NCBI RefSeq assembly: GCF_000325705.1 | Contig: NC_019904.1 | Location: 1,744,001 to 1,808,000, forward strand | DNA length: 64,000 nucleotides | DNA from: Echinicola vietnamensis DSM 17526 | Lineage (GTDB): Bacteria > Bacteroidota > Bacteroidia > Cytophagales > Cyclobacteriaceae | Direction: 5' to 3' | Shown here: positions 44,484 through 53,589 of the stretch, piece by piece | How positions within the stretch are numbered: the first letter of the stretch is position 1 | Layout of the letters: each line of letters starts with the position of its first letter | Translations under genes and position numbers: made by a program | Notes under the pieces: generated by a model | What the model was told of the DNA's origin: nothing | Seen by the model: the letters and a program-made list of their open reading frames with translations, nothing else | Database searches by the model: none

Positions 44484-47378
44484 ATGAAAAAGATACTTGT
44501 GGCCTTTACCTTTCTGGTATTTGCTGCTATCCCTCAACTCGTCTTTGCCCAACAGGGGACTATTCGAGGAAACATCATTGACGAAGGTCTAGGAGAACCT
44601 TTGATCGGGGTTTCTGTTTTGGTAAAGGAAACACAAACCGGTGCTGTTACGGATCTGGACGGAGCTTTTGAAATCAAGCTTGCGCCTGGAACTTATTCGC
44701 TTGTAGCGTCTTTCATTTCTTTTAATAAAGTTGAAATCAGTGAAGTGGAAGTAAAACCCGGAGAGGTCACTGTCCTTAGTGATATCAAAATGGGTGAAGC
44801 CACTGAAGAATTGGAGTCGGTGGTAGTTTCTGCCAAAGCCATTAGAACTACCGAGGCAGCGTTGATGACCGTTAAGCGTAATGCTGCCAATGTCATCGAT
44901 GGAATTTCGGCCTCTACTTTCCGTAAGATCGGAGACAGTGATGCTGCTTCTGCCATCAAAAGGGTGACGGGGGTTTCCATCGAGGGTGGAAAATATGTTT
45001 ACATCCGTGGTCTGGGTGATCGCTATACCAAAACCGTTTTGAACGGTGTGGATATTCCTGGGCTGGATCCAGACCGAAACTCCATCCAAATGGACATTTT
45101 CCCCACCAACGTGGTGGATAATATTATTGTATCCAAGTCATTTACCAGTAACCTTCCGGCAGATTTTACCGGTGGGGTAGTGGATATCGAAACCAAAGAT
45201 TTTCCAGAAGAAAAAACATTCAAAGTGAGCGTTAGCGGAGGTTATAATCCTTCCATGCACTTTAACAGCAACTACCTTCGTGTAAATGGTAGTGGTACTG
45301 ACTTTTTAGGCTTTGACAATGGATACCGTGATATTCCAACAGGCGGTAAAACAGACATTCCCCAGTATGCCCAAGTGGTAGGGAATCCTGACGGCCCAAG
45401 GGGGCAAGAATACCAAAGCATCCTTAGGGGCTTTAACCCCACCATGGGCGGTTACCGTGACCGCAGCTTAATGGACATGAGCCTTGGACTGTCCTTTGGT
45501 AATCAGGTGACGGTAGGCAATGAAAATAAACTGGGCTATAACCTGGCCTTGACCTACAGCAACGAGACATCGTATTTTAAAGATGCACAATACAACCTGT
45601 ACGGTAAACCAAGCAGCTCATCTGATTATGAACTGACTTCACTCGAAACTCAAATAGGGGACTATGGCGTGAATAATGTTTTGTTAGGCGGTATGGCTGG
45701 AGTGGCCTATAAGACAGGACTTTCTAAGTTTAAGTTGAATTTCCTAAGACTGCAAAATGGTGAGTCTAAAGTAGGACAGTTTGATTTTGAAAGTACCAAT
45801 GTGGGTACCGTTTATGGTGCAAACCAGTATAATATTGAATACAGTGAGCGTTCACTGACCAATATCCTTTTGAGTGGTGAGCATAAGTTGGGACCAACGA
45901 ACGATTGGGAACTTAACTGGAAATTGTCGCCAACAAGGTCGGTCATCAATGATCCCGACGTAAGGATTCTACGTTTCAGAGACACCAATAATTCCATCTC
46001 TACGGAAGTAGGACTTCCTGAGCGTATCTGGCGTAACTTGGAGGAAGATAATGTCGTCGGAAAAGTGGATGTGATCAAAAATTATGATTTCAGAGATAAG
46101 CCGGCCAAATTTGGTTTTGGAACCAGCTATACCTATAAGCAACGGGATTTCTTGATCCAGAGCTTCCAGTTCCCTATGGGTGACAACAATACCACAAATC
46201 CATTTGACGGAGATCCAAACCAGGTATTTACTGAGGACAGGTTGTTTTCTTCAGACAATGTCAATGGTATCCGCTATGATCCGTTGTTCTTGCCAAACAA
46301 CCCGAATGAGTACAATGCCAGTATCAATAACCTGGGCGTCTATGTGAATACCGAGATCAATCCTTGGGAGAAGCTTAAGGCTATCGTAGGGGTGAGAATG
46401 GAAATGTACCAGCAGTATTATACGGGTAAAAACCAAATGGCGACCATCGTTTATGACAATGAAAAAGTACTCGATGATACGGACTTCTTCCCAACACTTA
46501 ACTTGATCTATGACCTGGGAGAGATTCAGAACCTACGTTTCTCTTACTCCAGGACCATTGCAAGACCTTCTTTCAAAGAGATGTCTTACGCTGAAATCCT
46601 TGACCCAATTACCGGTAGGACTTTTGTAGGCGGTCTGTTTGAAGAAACCACCAATGGCGGTACGGAAGTACTTTGGGATGGTAACCTTCAATCCACCCGT
46701 ATCCATAACTTGGATGCTCGGTGGGAGATGTTCCCTAAGCGCGGTGAGATCTTTTCTGCGAGCCTTTTCTACAAGCAATTTGCCGATCCGATCGAGATGG
46801 TACAGTTCCTTTCAGATCCAGGCTCTTTCCAGCCAAGGAATGTTGGCGACGGTCAAGTGACAGGAGTGGAATTAGAAGTGCGAAAATCACTGGATATCAT
46901 TACTCCAGCGGCTGAAAATTTCTTCTTCAATGCCAACTTGACCTTTACTAAATCCAGCATTCAGATGTCTGAATCTGAGTTAAGGTCCAGGGAGATTTCT
47001 GCCCGAGATGGAGAAGAAGTGTCTTCAACCAGGGACATGGCAGGACAAGCTCCTTATATCATTAACACTGGATTGGCCTATGAAAACTGGGAATCTGGTT
47101 GGGAAGCCGGCGTATATTATAACGTGCAGGGAAGTACACTTTCCTATATTGGCTTCGCGAACAGAACCGATACTTATACGGTGCCTTTCCATAGCTTAAA
47201 CCTGAACATCAACAAGTCTTTTGGTCCTGATGAGCGATTCCAGACCGGATTGAAAGTGACCAACTTGCTGAATGATAAGAAAGAAGAAGTGTTCCGTTCT
47301 TACAATGCTGCTGACCAAATTTTCACTAGCCTGTCTCCAGGTACGGAGATCAGCATCAAGCTAGGATACACTTTCTAA
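44484..47378 (+). CDS. TonB-dependent receptor with carboxypeptidase-like N-terminal domain
   Basis: The 964-residue outer-membrane protein has a signal peptide (to about residue 22, FAQQG), a carboxypeptidase-regulatory-like beta-sandwich (GNIIDEGLGEPLIGVSVLVK, about 25-110), a plug (IRTTEAALMTVKRNA to VDNIIVSKSFTSNLPADF TGG region) and a 22-stranded-type barrel ending ISIKLGYTF. The plug contains GGKYVYIRGLGDRYTKTVLN, typical for this receptor branch. It takes up a ligand with energy from TonB. The adjacent beta-helix lipoprotein is the likely partner. No iron-siderophore or SusD gene is near, so the ligand is open. Confidence 0.94.
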   Translation: MKKILVAFTFLVFAAIPQLVFAQQGTIRGNIIDEGLGEPLIGVSVLVKETQTGAVTDLDGAFEIKLAPGTYSLVASFISFNKVEISEVEVKPGEVTVLSDIKMGEATEELESVVVSAKAIRTTEAALMTVKRNAANVIDGISASTFRKIGDSDAASAIKRVTGVSIEGGKYVYIRGLGDRYTKTVLNGVDIPGLDPDRNSIQMDIFPTNVVDNIIVSKSFTSNLPADFTGGVVDIETKDFPEEKTFKVSVSGGYNPSMHFNSNYLRVNGSGTDFLGFDNGYRDIPTGGKTDIPQYAQVVGNPDGPRGQEYQSILRGFNPTMGGYRDRSLMDMSLGLSFGNQVTVGNENKLGYNLALTYSNETSYFKDAQYNLYGKPSSSSDYELTSLETQIGDYGVNNVLLGGMAGVAYKTGLSKFKLNFLRLQNGESKVGQFDFESTNVGTVYGANQYNIEYSERSLTNILLSGEHKLGPTNDWELNWKLSPTRSVINDPDVRILRFRDTNNSISTEVGLPERIWRNLEEDNVVGKVDVIKNYDFRDKPAKFGFGTSYTYKQRDFLIQSFQFPMGDNNTTNPFDGDPNQVFTEDRLFSSDNVNGIRYDPLFLPNNPNEYNASINNLGVYVNTEINPWEKLKAIVGVRMEMYQQYYTGKNQMATIVYDNEKVLDDTDFFPTLNLIYDLGEIQNLRFSYSRTIARPSFKEMSYAEILDPITGRTFVGGLFEETTNGGTEVLWDGNLQSTRIHNLDARWEMFPKRGEIFSASLFYKQFADPIEMVQFLSDPGSFQPRNVGDGQVTGVELEVRKSLDIITPAAENFFFNANLTFTKSSIQMSESELRSREISARDGEEVSSTRDMAGQAPYIINTGLAYENWESGWEAGVYYNVQGSTLSYIGFANRTDTYTVPFHSLNLNINKSFGPDERFQTGLKVTNLLNDKKEEVFRSYNAADQIFTSLSPGTEISIKLGYTF

Positions 47379-47420
47379 AGAAGAGCCTTCAATAGTTAGT
47401 TAATTAACCTTTATCATATA

Positions 47421-47453
47421 AAAACGTGGGTAGTAATATCCACGTTTTTTTTT
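47421..47453 (+). terminator. Terminator after the TonB receptor
   Basis: AAAACGTGG and CCACGTTTT flank a ten-base loop, followed by further T residues. Confidence 0.85.
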
Positions 47454-47633
47454 GCCCTTCGAAGGGGCAGCTTGATCCGTTTTACTCCTTTTGTATTTTC
47501 TCTTATGGGCTATGACATAGAGCTTTTGTAAGTGAGGTGTAAATACCTCTTGATGGAGTTCCTTAAGCTAGGAAGCGACGTTATTACCTCCTCCATTATA
47601 CCATCTATTTTACACCACTTTCAAGGATTTTTT

Positions 47634-47641
47634 TATCTTTG
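47634..47641 (+). promoter_or_regulatory. Candidate -7 box for the tricorn-like protease gene
   Basis: TATCTTTG matches TAnnTTTG exactly, 94 bases before the ATG. The expected -33 TTG is not clear. The 357-base gap (47379-47735) otherwise holds the preceding terminator and no gene. Confidence 0.45.
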
Positions 47642-47735
47642 GAAAGCCCGAATGGTTTTTGGGAGGATTTGTGCACGATGGCGAACGATATGGGCTTTTG
47701 TATCAAAATAATTTTTCCTAAAACTTTCAGAGATT

Positions 47736-50700
47736 ATGTTTAAGAAACTTAGCAAATTATTGGGTGCGGCATTGCTGGTGCCTTTTGTCAGCTGGGCCCA
47801 ATTGGATGCCAAAATTGCCCAATATCCAGATGTCTCGGATACACATATCACCTTCAGCTATGGTGGTGACATTTGGATAGTCCCTAAAACTGGAGGGTTG
47901 GCCAATCGCCTGACGACCTCAAAAGGGACAGAGTCCTTCCCGAAGTTTTCACCTGATGGATCCAAGGTGGCCTTCAGCGGTGTTTATAATGGCAATTCGG
48001 ATGTCTACGTGATGCCATTCCAGGGAGGCATGCCGCAGCGATTGACGTATCATGGTATGAGTGACCGCATGGTGGACTGGTATGGCGATGGGAACCATAT
48101 TTTGTTTGCCTCGTCCCGGGAAAGTGAAAAGCAACGATACAATCAGTTCTATAAGGTGTCTGTTGATGGAGGCTTGCCAGAAAAGCTCCCAGTTCCTTAT
48201 GGGGAGTTTGGGATGATTTCTCCAGATGGAAACAAGATAGCGTACACCCCTAAGAGCCGGGCATTCCGAACTTGGAAGCGCTATAAAGGCGGCATGGCCA
48301 CTGATATTTTCACCTTTGATCTGGCCAGCAATGCTTCTGAAAACATCAGCAATAGCATTTATAACGATGAATTTCCCATGTGGACAGCGGATAAGATCTA
48401 TTTCCTGTCGGATCGTGGAGCACATCAGCGAAATAATATTTACAGTTATGATTTAGCCACCAAGGAAATCGCTCAGATTACGGATTTCAGCGCGTATGAT
48501 GTGCTTTTCCCAAGTATTGGCAAGGATGAGATTGTATTTACCGCAGGAGGTGAGATTTACCTTTTGGACCTGTCGTCAGGGGAGTTTGAAGCAGTAAGCA
48601 TCCAGGTAAGCAGCGACGTAACGGCCCTGATGCCGCGAAAGGAAAATGTGAAGCGCTATATCCAGAATGTTTGGCCCAGTTATGATGGAAACCGTGCGGT
48701 GTTCGAGGCAAGGGGAGAACTCTTTTCAGTACCTGCCAAGGACGGTCCGGTGATCAACCTGACCCAGTCTTCTGGTGTGGCGGAGCGATATCCTGCTTGG
48801 TCTCCTGATGGGCGGTATGTGGCGTACTGGAGTGACCGGACTGGAGAGTACGAATTGACCATCAAGGACTTGAAAAACGGTGGGGCAGAAAAGACCCTCA
48901 GTGCCTATGGGGCCGGCTATCGTTACCAGCTTTATTGGTCACCCGACAGTAAGAAAGTGGCATTCGTGGACAAGGCCATGGATATTTATGTCTACGATAA
49001 GGAAAAAGACAAAACGACCCATGTGGACAAGCAGAAGTCTCTTTTTCAATATGGGCTGGACAATTTTTCTGTTTCTTGGTCACCGGACAGCAGGTATTTG
49101 GCATTCGAGAAGAACCTGACCAACCAGCACAATGCCATCGCGGTATTCGACATTGAAGAGGAAGCACTTCACCAAATCACTTCAGGCTTTTACAGCGATA
49201 ATAATCCCGTGTTCGGCCCAGAGGGAAAGTATCTTTACTGTTTGACCAACAGGGATTTTGATCCCGTGTACAGTGATTTTGAGGGCACTTGGGTGTATGC
49301 CAATGCTACCCAATTGGCTGCCATTCCGTTGCTTAAAGAAACGGCTTCTCCCTTGGCCCCAAAAAATGATTCCACTTCCGTAAAGGAGGAGGAGCAATCG
49401 GCCAAGGAAGAGGACAAAAGCAAAAAAAGCAAGAAGGATAAAAGCGATGATGCGGATACAGAAGAAGACAGCGACAAGGTGAAAATTGATTGGGACGGTT
49501 TGGAGCGTCGAATGGTGGTATTGCCTCCATCTGCTGGAAATTATAGTAGTCTAGGAGCGGTAAAAGGAAAAGTCCTTTACCTGAAGCATCCCACAAACGG
49601 ATCGGACTCCCATCAATCCGAATTGGCTTACTATGATGTGGAGGCACGAGAATCCAAAACGATCATGGGCAATGTCAGCGGTTATAGATTGACCGCCAAT
49701 GGCGAGAAAGCATTGGTAGTGTCACAAGGTTCTTTTGGCATCATCGGTATCGGGGAAGGAAAGAAGCTGGAGGACAAAATGCCTACGGACAAAATAGAGA
49801 TGATCTTGGAGCCCAAGGCAGAGTGGCGGCAAATTTTTAACGACGCCTGGCGATTGGAGCGAGATTTCTTCTATGATCCAAACATGCACGGGGTAGACTG
49901 GGAGGCCATGCGTGACCATTATGGCAAATTGATCGACCATGCCATCACCCGAGAAGATGTCAATTACATCATAGGTGAGCTGATCGGGGAAATCAGTGCT
50001 TCCCATACCTACCGGGGAGGAGGAGATACAGAAAGTACTTCCAGCAAGTCCATTGGCTATTTGGGCATTGACTGGGGTGAAAAGGACGACGCCTATTTCG
50101 TGAAAGAAATTATCAGGGGAGCTCCTTGGGACAGCGAAGCCAGGTCACCACTGGACGAGGCCGGTGTGGATATCAGTGAAGGTGACTTTATCCTAGCCGT
50201 AAATGGGGTTCCTATAGACATGGAAAAGGATCCTTGGGCGGCCTTTGAGGATTTGGCCGGAGAGACAGTGGAGTTGACGGTAAATGATCAGGCCAGCTTG
50301 GACGGAAGTAAAAAAGTCATGGTCAAGACCTTGGGCACTGAAACGCGCTTACGGAATTTGGCTTGGATAGAGGAAAACAGGAAGCGGGTTGAAGAAGCCA
50401 CGGATGGTAAAATAGGTTATATCTATGTTCCCAGCACCGGTTATGACGGCCAGCAGGAATTGGCGAGGATGTTTTATGCCCAGTTTGATAAGGAGGGGTT
50501 GATCATCGATGAGCGCTTCAATAACGGAGGCCAGATTCCGGACCGTTTTGTAGAGTTACTTAACCGGAAGCCATTGGCCTTTTGGGCTGTACGGGATGGG
50601 GAAACATGGCAATGGCCGCAGGTGGCCAACTTTGGTCCCAAAGTCATGCTGATCAATGGCTGGAGTGGGTCGGGTGGAGATGCCTTTCCTGATTACTTCC

Positions 50701-51005
50701 GCAAGGCAGGCCTCGGCCCGCTGATTGGCACCCGTACTTGGGGAGGCTTGATCGGTATTTCCGGAGCCCCTTCCTTGATCGATGGAGGTTCGGTGACCGT
50801 GCCCACCTTCCGGATGTTTGATCCGAGTGGAGAATGGTTTAAGGAAGGCCACGGGGTAGATCCTGATATTGAAGTGGCCGAAGATCCTACCGCGCTGGCC
50901 AATGGAACAGATCCGCAGTTGGAAAAGGCCATTGAGGAAACATTGAGACTGCTGAAGCAGCAGCCATCTGTTCAGCCCAAGGTTCCGGCGTATGAGGTGA
51001 AATGA
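47736..51005 (+). CDS. Tricorn-like S41 family serine protease
   Basis: The 1089-residue protein is exported (signal cut near SWA-Q, about residue 22). It contains two WD40-like/PD40 beta-propellers (about 25-340 and 340-540, repeats of the type FSPDGSKVAFSG and WSPDGRYVAYWSD), a charged linker, a C1 helical domain, a PDZ domain (about 760-860) and an S41 core domain. The likely nucleophile is S979 in GWSGSGGDAF. Tricorn homologs break down peptides. The linker (about 545-590) is a run of K, D, E and S that is much richer than usual. It is monocistronic and ends at a strong hairpin. Confidence 0.93.
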   Translation: MFKKLSKLLGAALLVPFVSWAQLDAKIAQYPDVSDTHITFSYGGDIWIVPKTGGLANRLTTSKGTESFPKFSPDGSKVAFSGVYNGNSDVYVMPFQGGMPQRLTYHGMSDRMVDWYGDGNHILFASSRESEKQRYNQFYKVSVDGGLPEKLPVPYGEFGMISPDGNKIAYTPKSRAFRTWKRYKGGMATDIFTFDLASNASENISNSIYNDEFPMWTADKIYFLSDRGAHQRNNIYSYDLATKEIAQITDFSAYDVLFPSIGKDEIVFTAGGEIYLLDLSSGEFEAVSIQVSSDVTALMPRKENVKRYIQNVWPSYDGNRAVFEARGELFSVPAKDGPVINLTQSSGVAERYPAWSPDGRYVAYWSDRTGEYELTIKDLKNGGAEKTLSAYGAGYRYQLYWSPDSKKVAFVDKAMDIYVYDKEKDKTTHVDKQKSLFQYGLDNFSVSWSPDSRYLAFEKNLTNQHNAIAVFDIEEEALHQITSGFYSDNNPVFGPEGKYLYCLTNRDFDPVYSDFEGTWVYANATQLAAIPLLKETASPLAPKNDSTSVKEEEQSAKEEDKSKKSKKDKSDDADTEEDSDKVKIDWDGLERRMVVLPPSAGNYSSLGAVKGKVLYLKHPTNGSDSHQSELAYYDVEARESKTIMGNVSGYRLTANGEKALVVSQGSFGIIGIGEGKKLEDKMPTDKIEMILEPKAEWRQIFNDAWRLERDFFYDPNMHGVDWEAMRDHYGKLIDHAITREDVNYIIGELIGEISASHTYRGGGDTESTSSKSIGYLGIDWGEKDDAYFVKEIIRGAPWDSEARSPLDEAGVDISEGDFILAVNGVPIDMEKDPWAAFEDLAGETVELTVNDQASLDGSKKVMVKTLGTETRLRNLAWIEENRKRVEEATDGKIGYIYVPSTGYDGQQELARMFYAQFDKEGLIIDERFNNGGQIPDRFVELLNRKPLAFWAVRDGETWQWPQVANFGPKVMLINGWSGSGGDAFPDYFRKAGLGPLIGTRTWGGLIGISGAPSLIDGGSVTVPTFRMFDPSGEWFKEGHGVDPDIEVAEDPTALANGTDPQLEKAIEETLRLLKQQPSVQPKVPAYEVK

Positions 51006-51032
51006 TGGAGTTGTTATCATTGAAGGAAAAGA

Positions 51033-51069
51033 TATCATGTCATGGCACCAGTCATGGCATGATTTTTTT
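51033..51069 (+). terminator. Terminator after the tricorn-like gene
   Basis: ATCATGTCATG and CATGGCATGAT form a stem with one mismatch, loop GCACCAGT, followed by seven T residues. Confidence 0.85.
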
Positions 51070-51131
51070 ATACCTCATTGAAGAACCTGTTTATTTTTAG
51101 TAATTTAAATGACAATACCACATACACATTT

Positions 51132-52196
51132 ATGGTTTTATTGATCCTTTACCTGACACTGGCGATAGGGGTGTCTTTTTTATGTTCCATGTTGGAGGCG
51201 GCATTACTGAGTATTACCCCTTCGTACATTGCTACTCAGCAGGAAAAGGGAAAGGCCTATGCCAAACAGTTAATGCGGCTAAAAGAAAACATCAACCAGC
51301 CATTGGCGGCCATATTATCCTTCAATACCATTGCCCATACCGTAGGTGCAGCAGGCGTGGGAGCCCAAGCCGTGGAGGTATTTGGGCAGCAGTATTTTGG
51401 TTATATCTCAGCGGGGCTGACCATTGCGATTTTGGTTTTTTCTGAAATAATCCCCAAGTCCATTGGTGCCAATTATTGGAAGCAGATGGCCCCTTTTATC
51501 GGAGGTATTCTCAAGGTGATGATTTATGGCCTTTATCCGTTGGTGAAGGTTTCGGAGTACCTGACCCAGTTTTTCAAATCCGCAGAGGAGCATACCACAA
51601 GCCGGGAGGAGCTGGCGGCGATGACCACCATCGCCACGAAAGAAGGAGTGTTCAGGGAAGACGAGTCCAAAATCATCCAGAACCTGATCCGGTTCAGGTC
51701 CATTTTAGTGGCCAACGTGATGACACCCAGAACGGTCACAGTAGCCATGGAAGAAAGTGAAACCGTTAAGGATTTTTATGCCAAATCTGATTCCAAACGG
51801 TTTTCGAGATTTCCTATTTATCATAAAACCATTGACAATATTTCAGGTTATATCATGAAGCATGATGTGCTCGCTGCAATGGCAGAAGATCAGTTTGAGA
51901 AAAAATTGGTGGAATTAAAGCGGGAAATCACCATCGTTTATGAGCATTATCCAATTCCTACGGTACTGGAAACCATGCTCAATAAGCGAGAGCACGTGGC
52001 CTTGGTCGTGGACAAATATGGAGGTATGTCGGGGATTGTCACGATGGAGGATATTCTAGAGACCCTATTAGGAATGGAGATTCAGGATGAAAGTGATGAA
52101 GAACGAGATATGCAAGTATTGGCACGGAACAAATGGGCAGAAAGAGCAAAAAAAATGGGCCTTATCTTCGATAACCCAGGCGAAAACATCGATTAA
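51132..52196 (+). CDS. CNNM/DUF21-CBS membrane protein (CorB-like)
   Basis: The 354-residue protein has a DUF21 transmembrane domain (about 1-175, with helices and the segment EIIPKSIGANYWKQMAPFIG) and a CBS pair (about 195-320, NVMTPRTVTVAMEESETV and VDKYGGMSGIVTMEDILETL). It lacks the C-terminal CorC_HlyC domain found in longer members. CNNM/CorB proteins move Mg2+ or control divalent-cation efflux. I start at ATG 51132 (MVLLILYLTLAIG); a TTG at 51078 would add 18 polar residues. It opens a run of transport genes on the plus strand, with the next gene 37 bases downstream. Confidence 0.88.
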   Translation: MVLLILYLTLAIGVSFLCSMLEAALLSITPSYIATQQEKGKAYAKQLMRLKENINQPLAAILSFNTIAHTVGAAGVGAQAVEVFGQQYFGYISAGLTIAILVFSEIIPKSIGANYWKQMAPFIGGILKVMIYGLYPLVKVSEYLTQFFKSAEEHTTSREELAAMTTIATKEGVFREDESKIIQNLIRFRSILVANVMTPRTVTVAMEESETVKDFYAKSDSKRFSRFPIYHKTIDNISGYIMKHDVLAAMAEDQFEKKLVELKREITIVYEHYPIPTVLETMLNKREHVALVVDKYGGMSGIVTMEDILETLLGMEIQDESDEERDMQVLARNKWAERAKKMGLIFDNPGENID

Positions 52197-52233
52197 CGGA
52201 AAACATTAACAGAACCAGTTTCAATTACGTTTT

Positions 52234-53352
52234 ATGGAAAAGCAATATCCCAGTAGTATCATTTTAGCGGCAAAACTCATCGTCTTGTTTTTGACAGTGG
52301 CCATCGCTTATTTTCTTAAGAGTGTTTTAGTGCCTTTGATGTTTGCCTTGGTTATTTCCATTATGCTATTTCCAATTTGCAATTTTTTGGAAAAGATGAA
52401 ACTGCCCAGGGCGGCAGCTTCCATCATTTCGGTCATTATAGCCACATTGGTGTTATCGGCGTTGCTGTACTTTATCGTCCATCAGGTGATCGTCATCGGA
52501 AAAGACGGTCAGGATATTGCCCATAATTTTGGGATGATATACGACAGTATCCAGGGATGGCTGGAATCGACATTTGGCCTGAGGCCAGGAGAGCTGACCC
52601 AGCGCATCCGTGAGGCAGGCCAAAAGCAACTGTCCGGTGTAGGAAAGTACTTGACCTCTGTATTCAGCTCGGCAGGTGGTACCCTTGCCAATGGCGTATT
52701 GGTGCCGCTTTATACCTTCTTTTTCCTGTATTATCGAGACTTCTTTAAGGATTTCCTTATCCAAGCGGTGAAAGGTGCCCCGGCCAGTAAAGTCATGGAT
52801 ACCATCAATAGGATTTACCATGTTATCCAAAGTTACCTTTTGGGGCTGGTGACGGTGATGGGTATCGTAGCAGTTCTCAATACGGTTGGTTTACTGATCA
52901 TGGGGCTGGAATATGCATGGTTTTTTGGAACCTTGGCTGCCATATTGATTTTGATCCCTTATATTGGCGTAGCCATCGGCTCGTTGGTGCCGGCATTGTT
53001 TGCCTTGGCTACTATGGACAGTTATTGGTATGCCTTGGGGGTTATCGGTTGGTTTCAGGTGGTGCAGTTTTTGGAGGGGAACTTTATCACCCCCAATATT
53101 GTGGGAGGAAAAGTGAGCCTTAATCCATTGGTGGCCATTATTTCCTTGCTATTGGGCGGGATGCTATTTGGTTTGGGAGGATTGATACTGGCCTTGCCGA
53201 TGGTAGCAGTCATGAAAATAATTTTTGAAATGACCGATGCCACTCAGCCGTTCAGCTTCTTGATAGGGGAGCCGGATGCTGATCATATCAAGAAAGATTC
53301 TTTTGATAGATTACGAGAGAAGCATAAACTTGATAAACCTTCCGATGAATAA
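52234..53352 (+). CDS. AI-2E family transporter
   Basis: The 372-residue protein has eight helices and the family motifs: LKSVLVPLMFALVISIML near the start, NGVLVPLYTFFFLYYRDFFK in the middle and LIPYIGVAIGSLVPALFAL, then GNFITPNIVGGKVSLNPLVA. The AI-2E permease family includes a few tested as autoinducer-2 exporters and others as Na+(Li+)/H+ antiporters. The neighbouring ion-transport genes favour an ion role here. It is 37 bases after the CNNM gene and 35 bases before the Pmp3-type gene. Confidence 0.92.
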   Translation: MEKQYPSSIILAAKLIVLFLTVAIAYFLKSVLVPLMFALVISIMLFPICNFLEKMKLPRAAASIISVIIATLVLSALLYFIVHQVIVIGKDGQDIAHNFGMIYDSIQGWLESTFGLRPGELTQRIREAGQKQLSGVGKYLTSVFSSAGGTLANGVLVPLYTFFFLYYRDFFKDFLIQAVKGAPASKVMDTINRIYHVIQSYLLGLVTVMGIVAVLNTVGLLIMGLEYAWFFGTLAAILILIPYIGVAIGSLVPALFALATMDSYWYALGVIGWFQVVQFLEGNFITPNIVGGKVSLNPLVAIISLLLGGMLFGLGGLILALPMVAVMKIIFEMTDATQPFSFLIGEPDADHIKKDSFDRLREKHKLDKPSDE

Positions 53353-53387
53353 TTGTCTTTTTGTAGAAATATAAAACCTAAGTTAAG

Positions 53388-53555
53388 ATGTCAAACCTTA
53401 TTCGTATTATTCTAGCTGTAATTTTACCTCCATTAGGGGTCTTTTTTACCGTTGGATTAGGAAAATCTTTTTGGATAAATGTGTTGTTGACCCTGCTCGG
53501 GTTTATTCCGGGAATTGTCCATGCGGTATGGATCATTGCCAAGCAAAGTGAGTAG
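53388..53555 (+). CDS. YqaE/Pmp3 family small membrane protein
   Basis: This 55-residue protein is short enough to be missed by length filters. It starts at ATG 53388 (MSNLIRIILAVILPPLGVFF) and ends at TAG 53553-53555. It matches UPF0057/Pmp3: a first helix with the PPLGVF motif, then a second helix LLTLLGFIPGIVHAVWIIAK. In yeast Pmp3 limits membrane hyperpolarisation and affects Na+/K+ balance; plant RCI2 homologs respond to salt and cold. Here it sits between an AI-2E permease gene and a K+ channel gene, 34 bases before the latter, which suits a role in membrane-potential control. Confidence 0.9.
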   Translation: MSNLIRIILAVILPPLGVFFTVGLGKSFWINVLLTLLGFIPGIVHAVWIIAKQSE

Positions 53556-53589
53556 TAAATACTGAAAACACCATGAAGATGGTTTCCCC

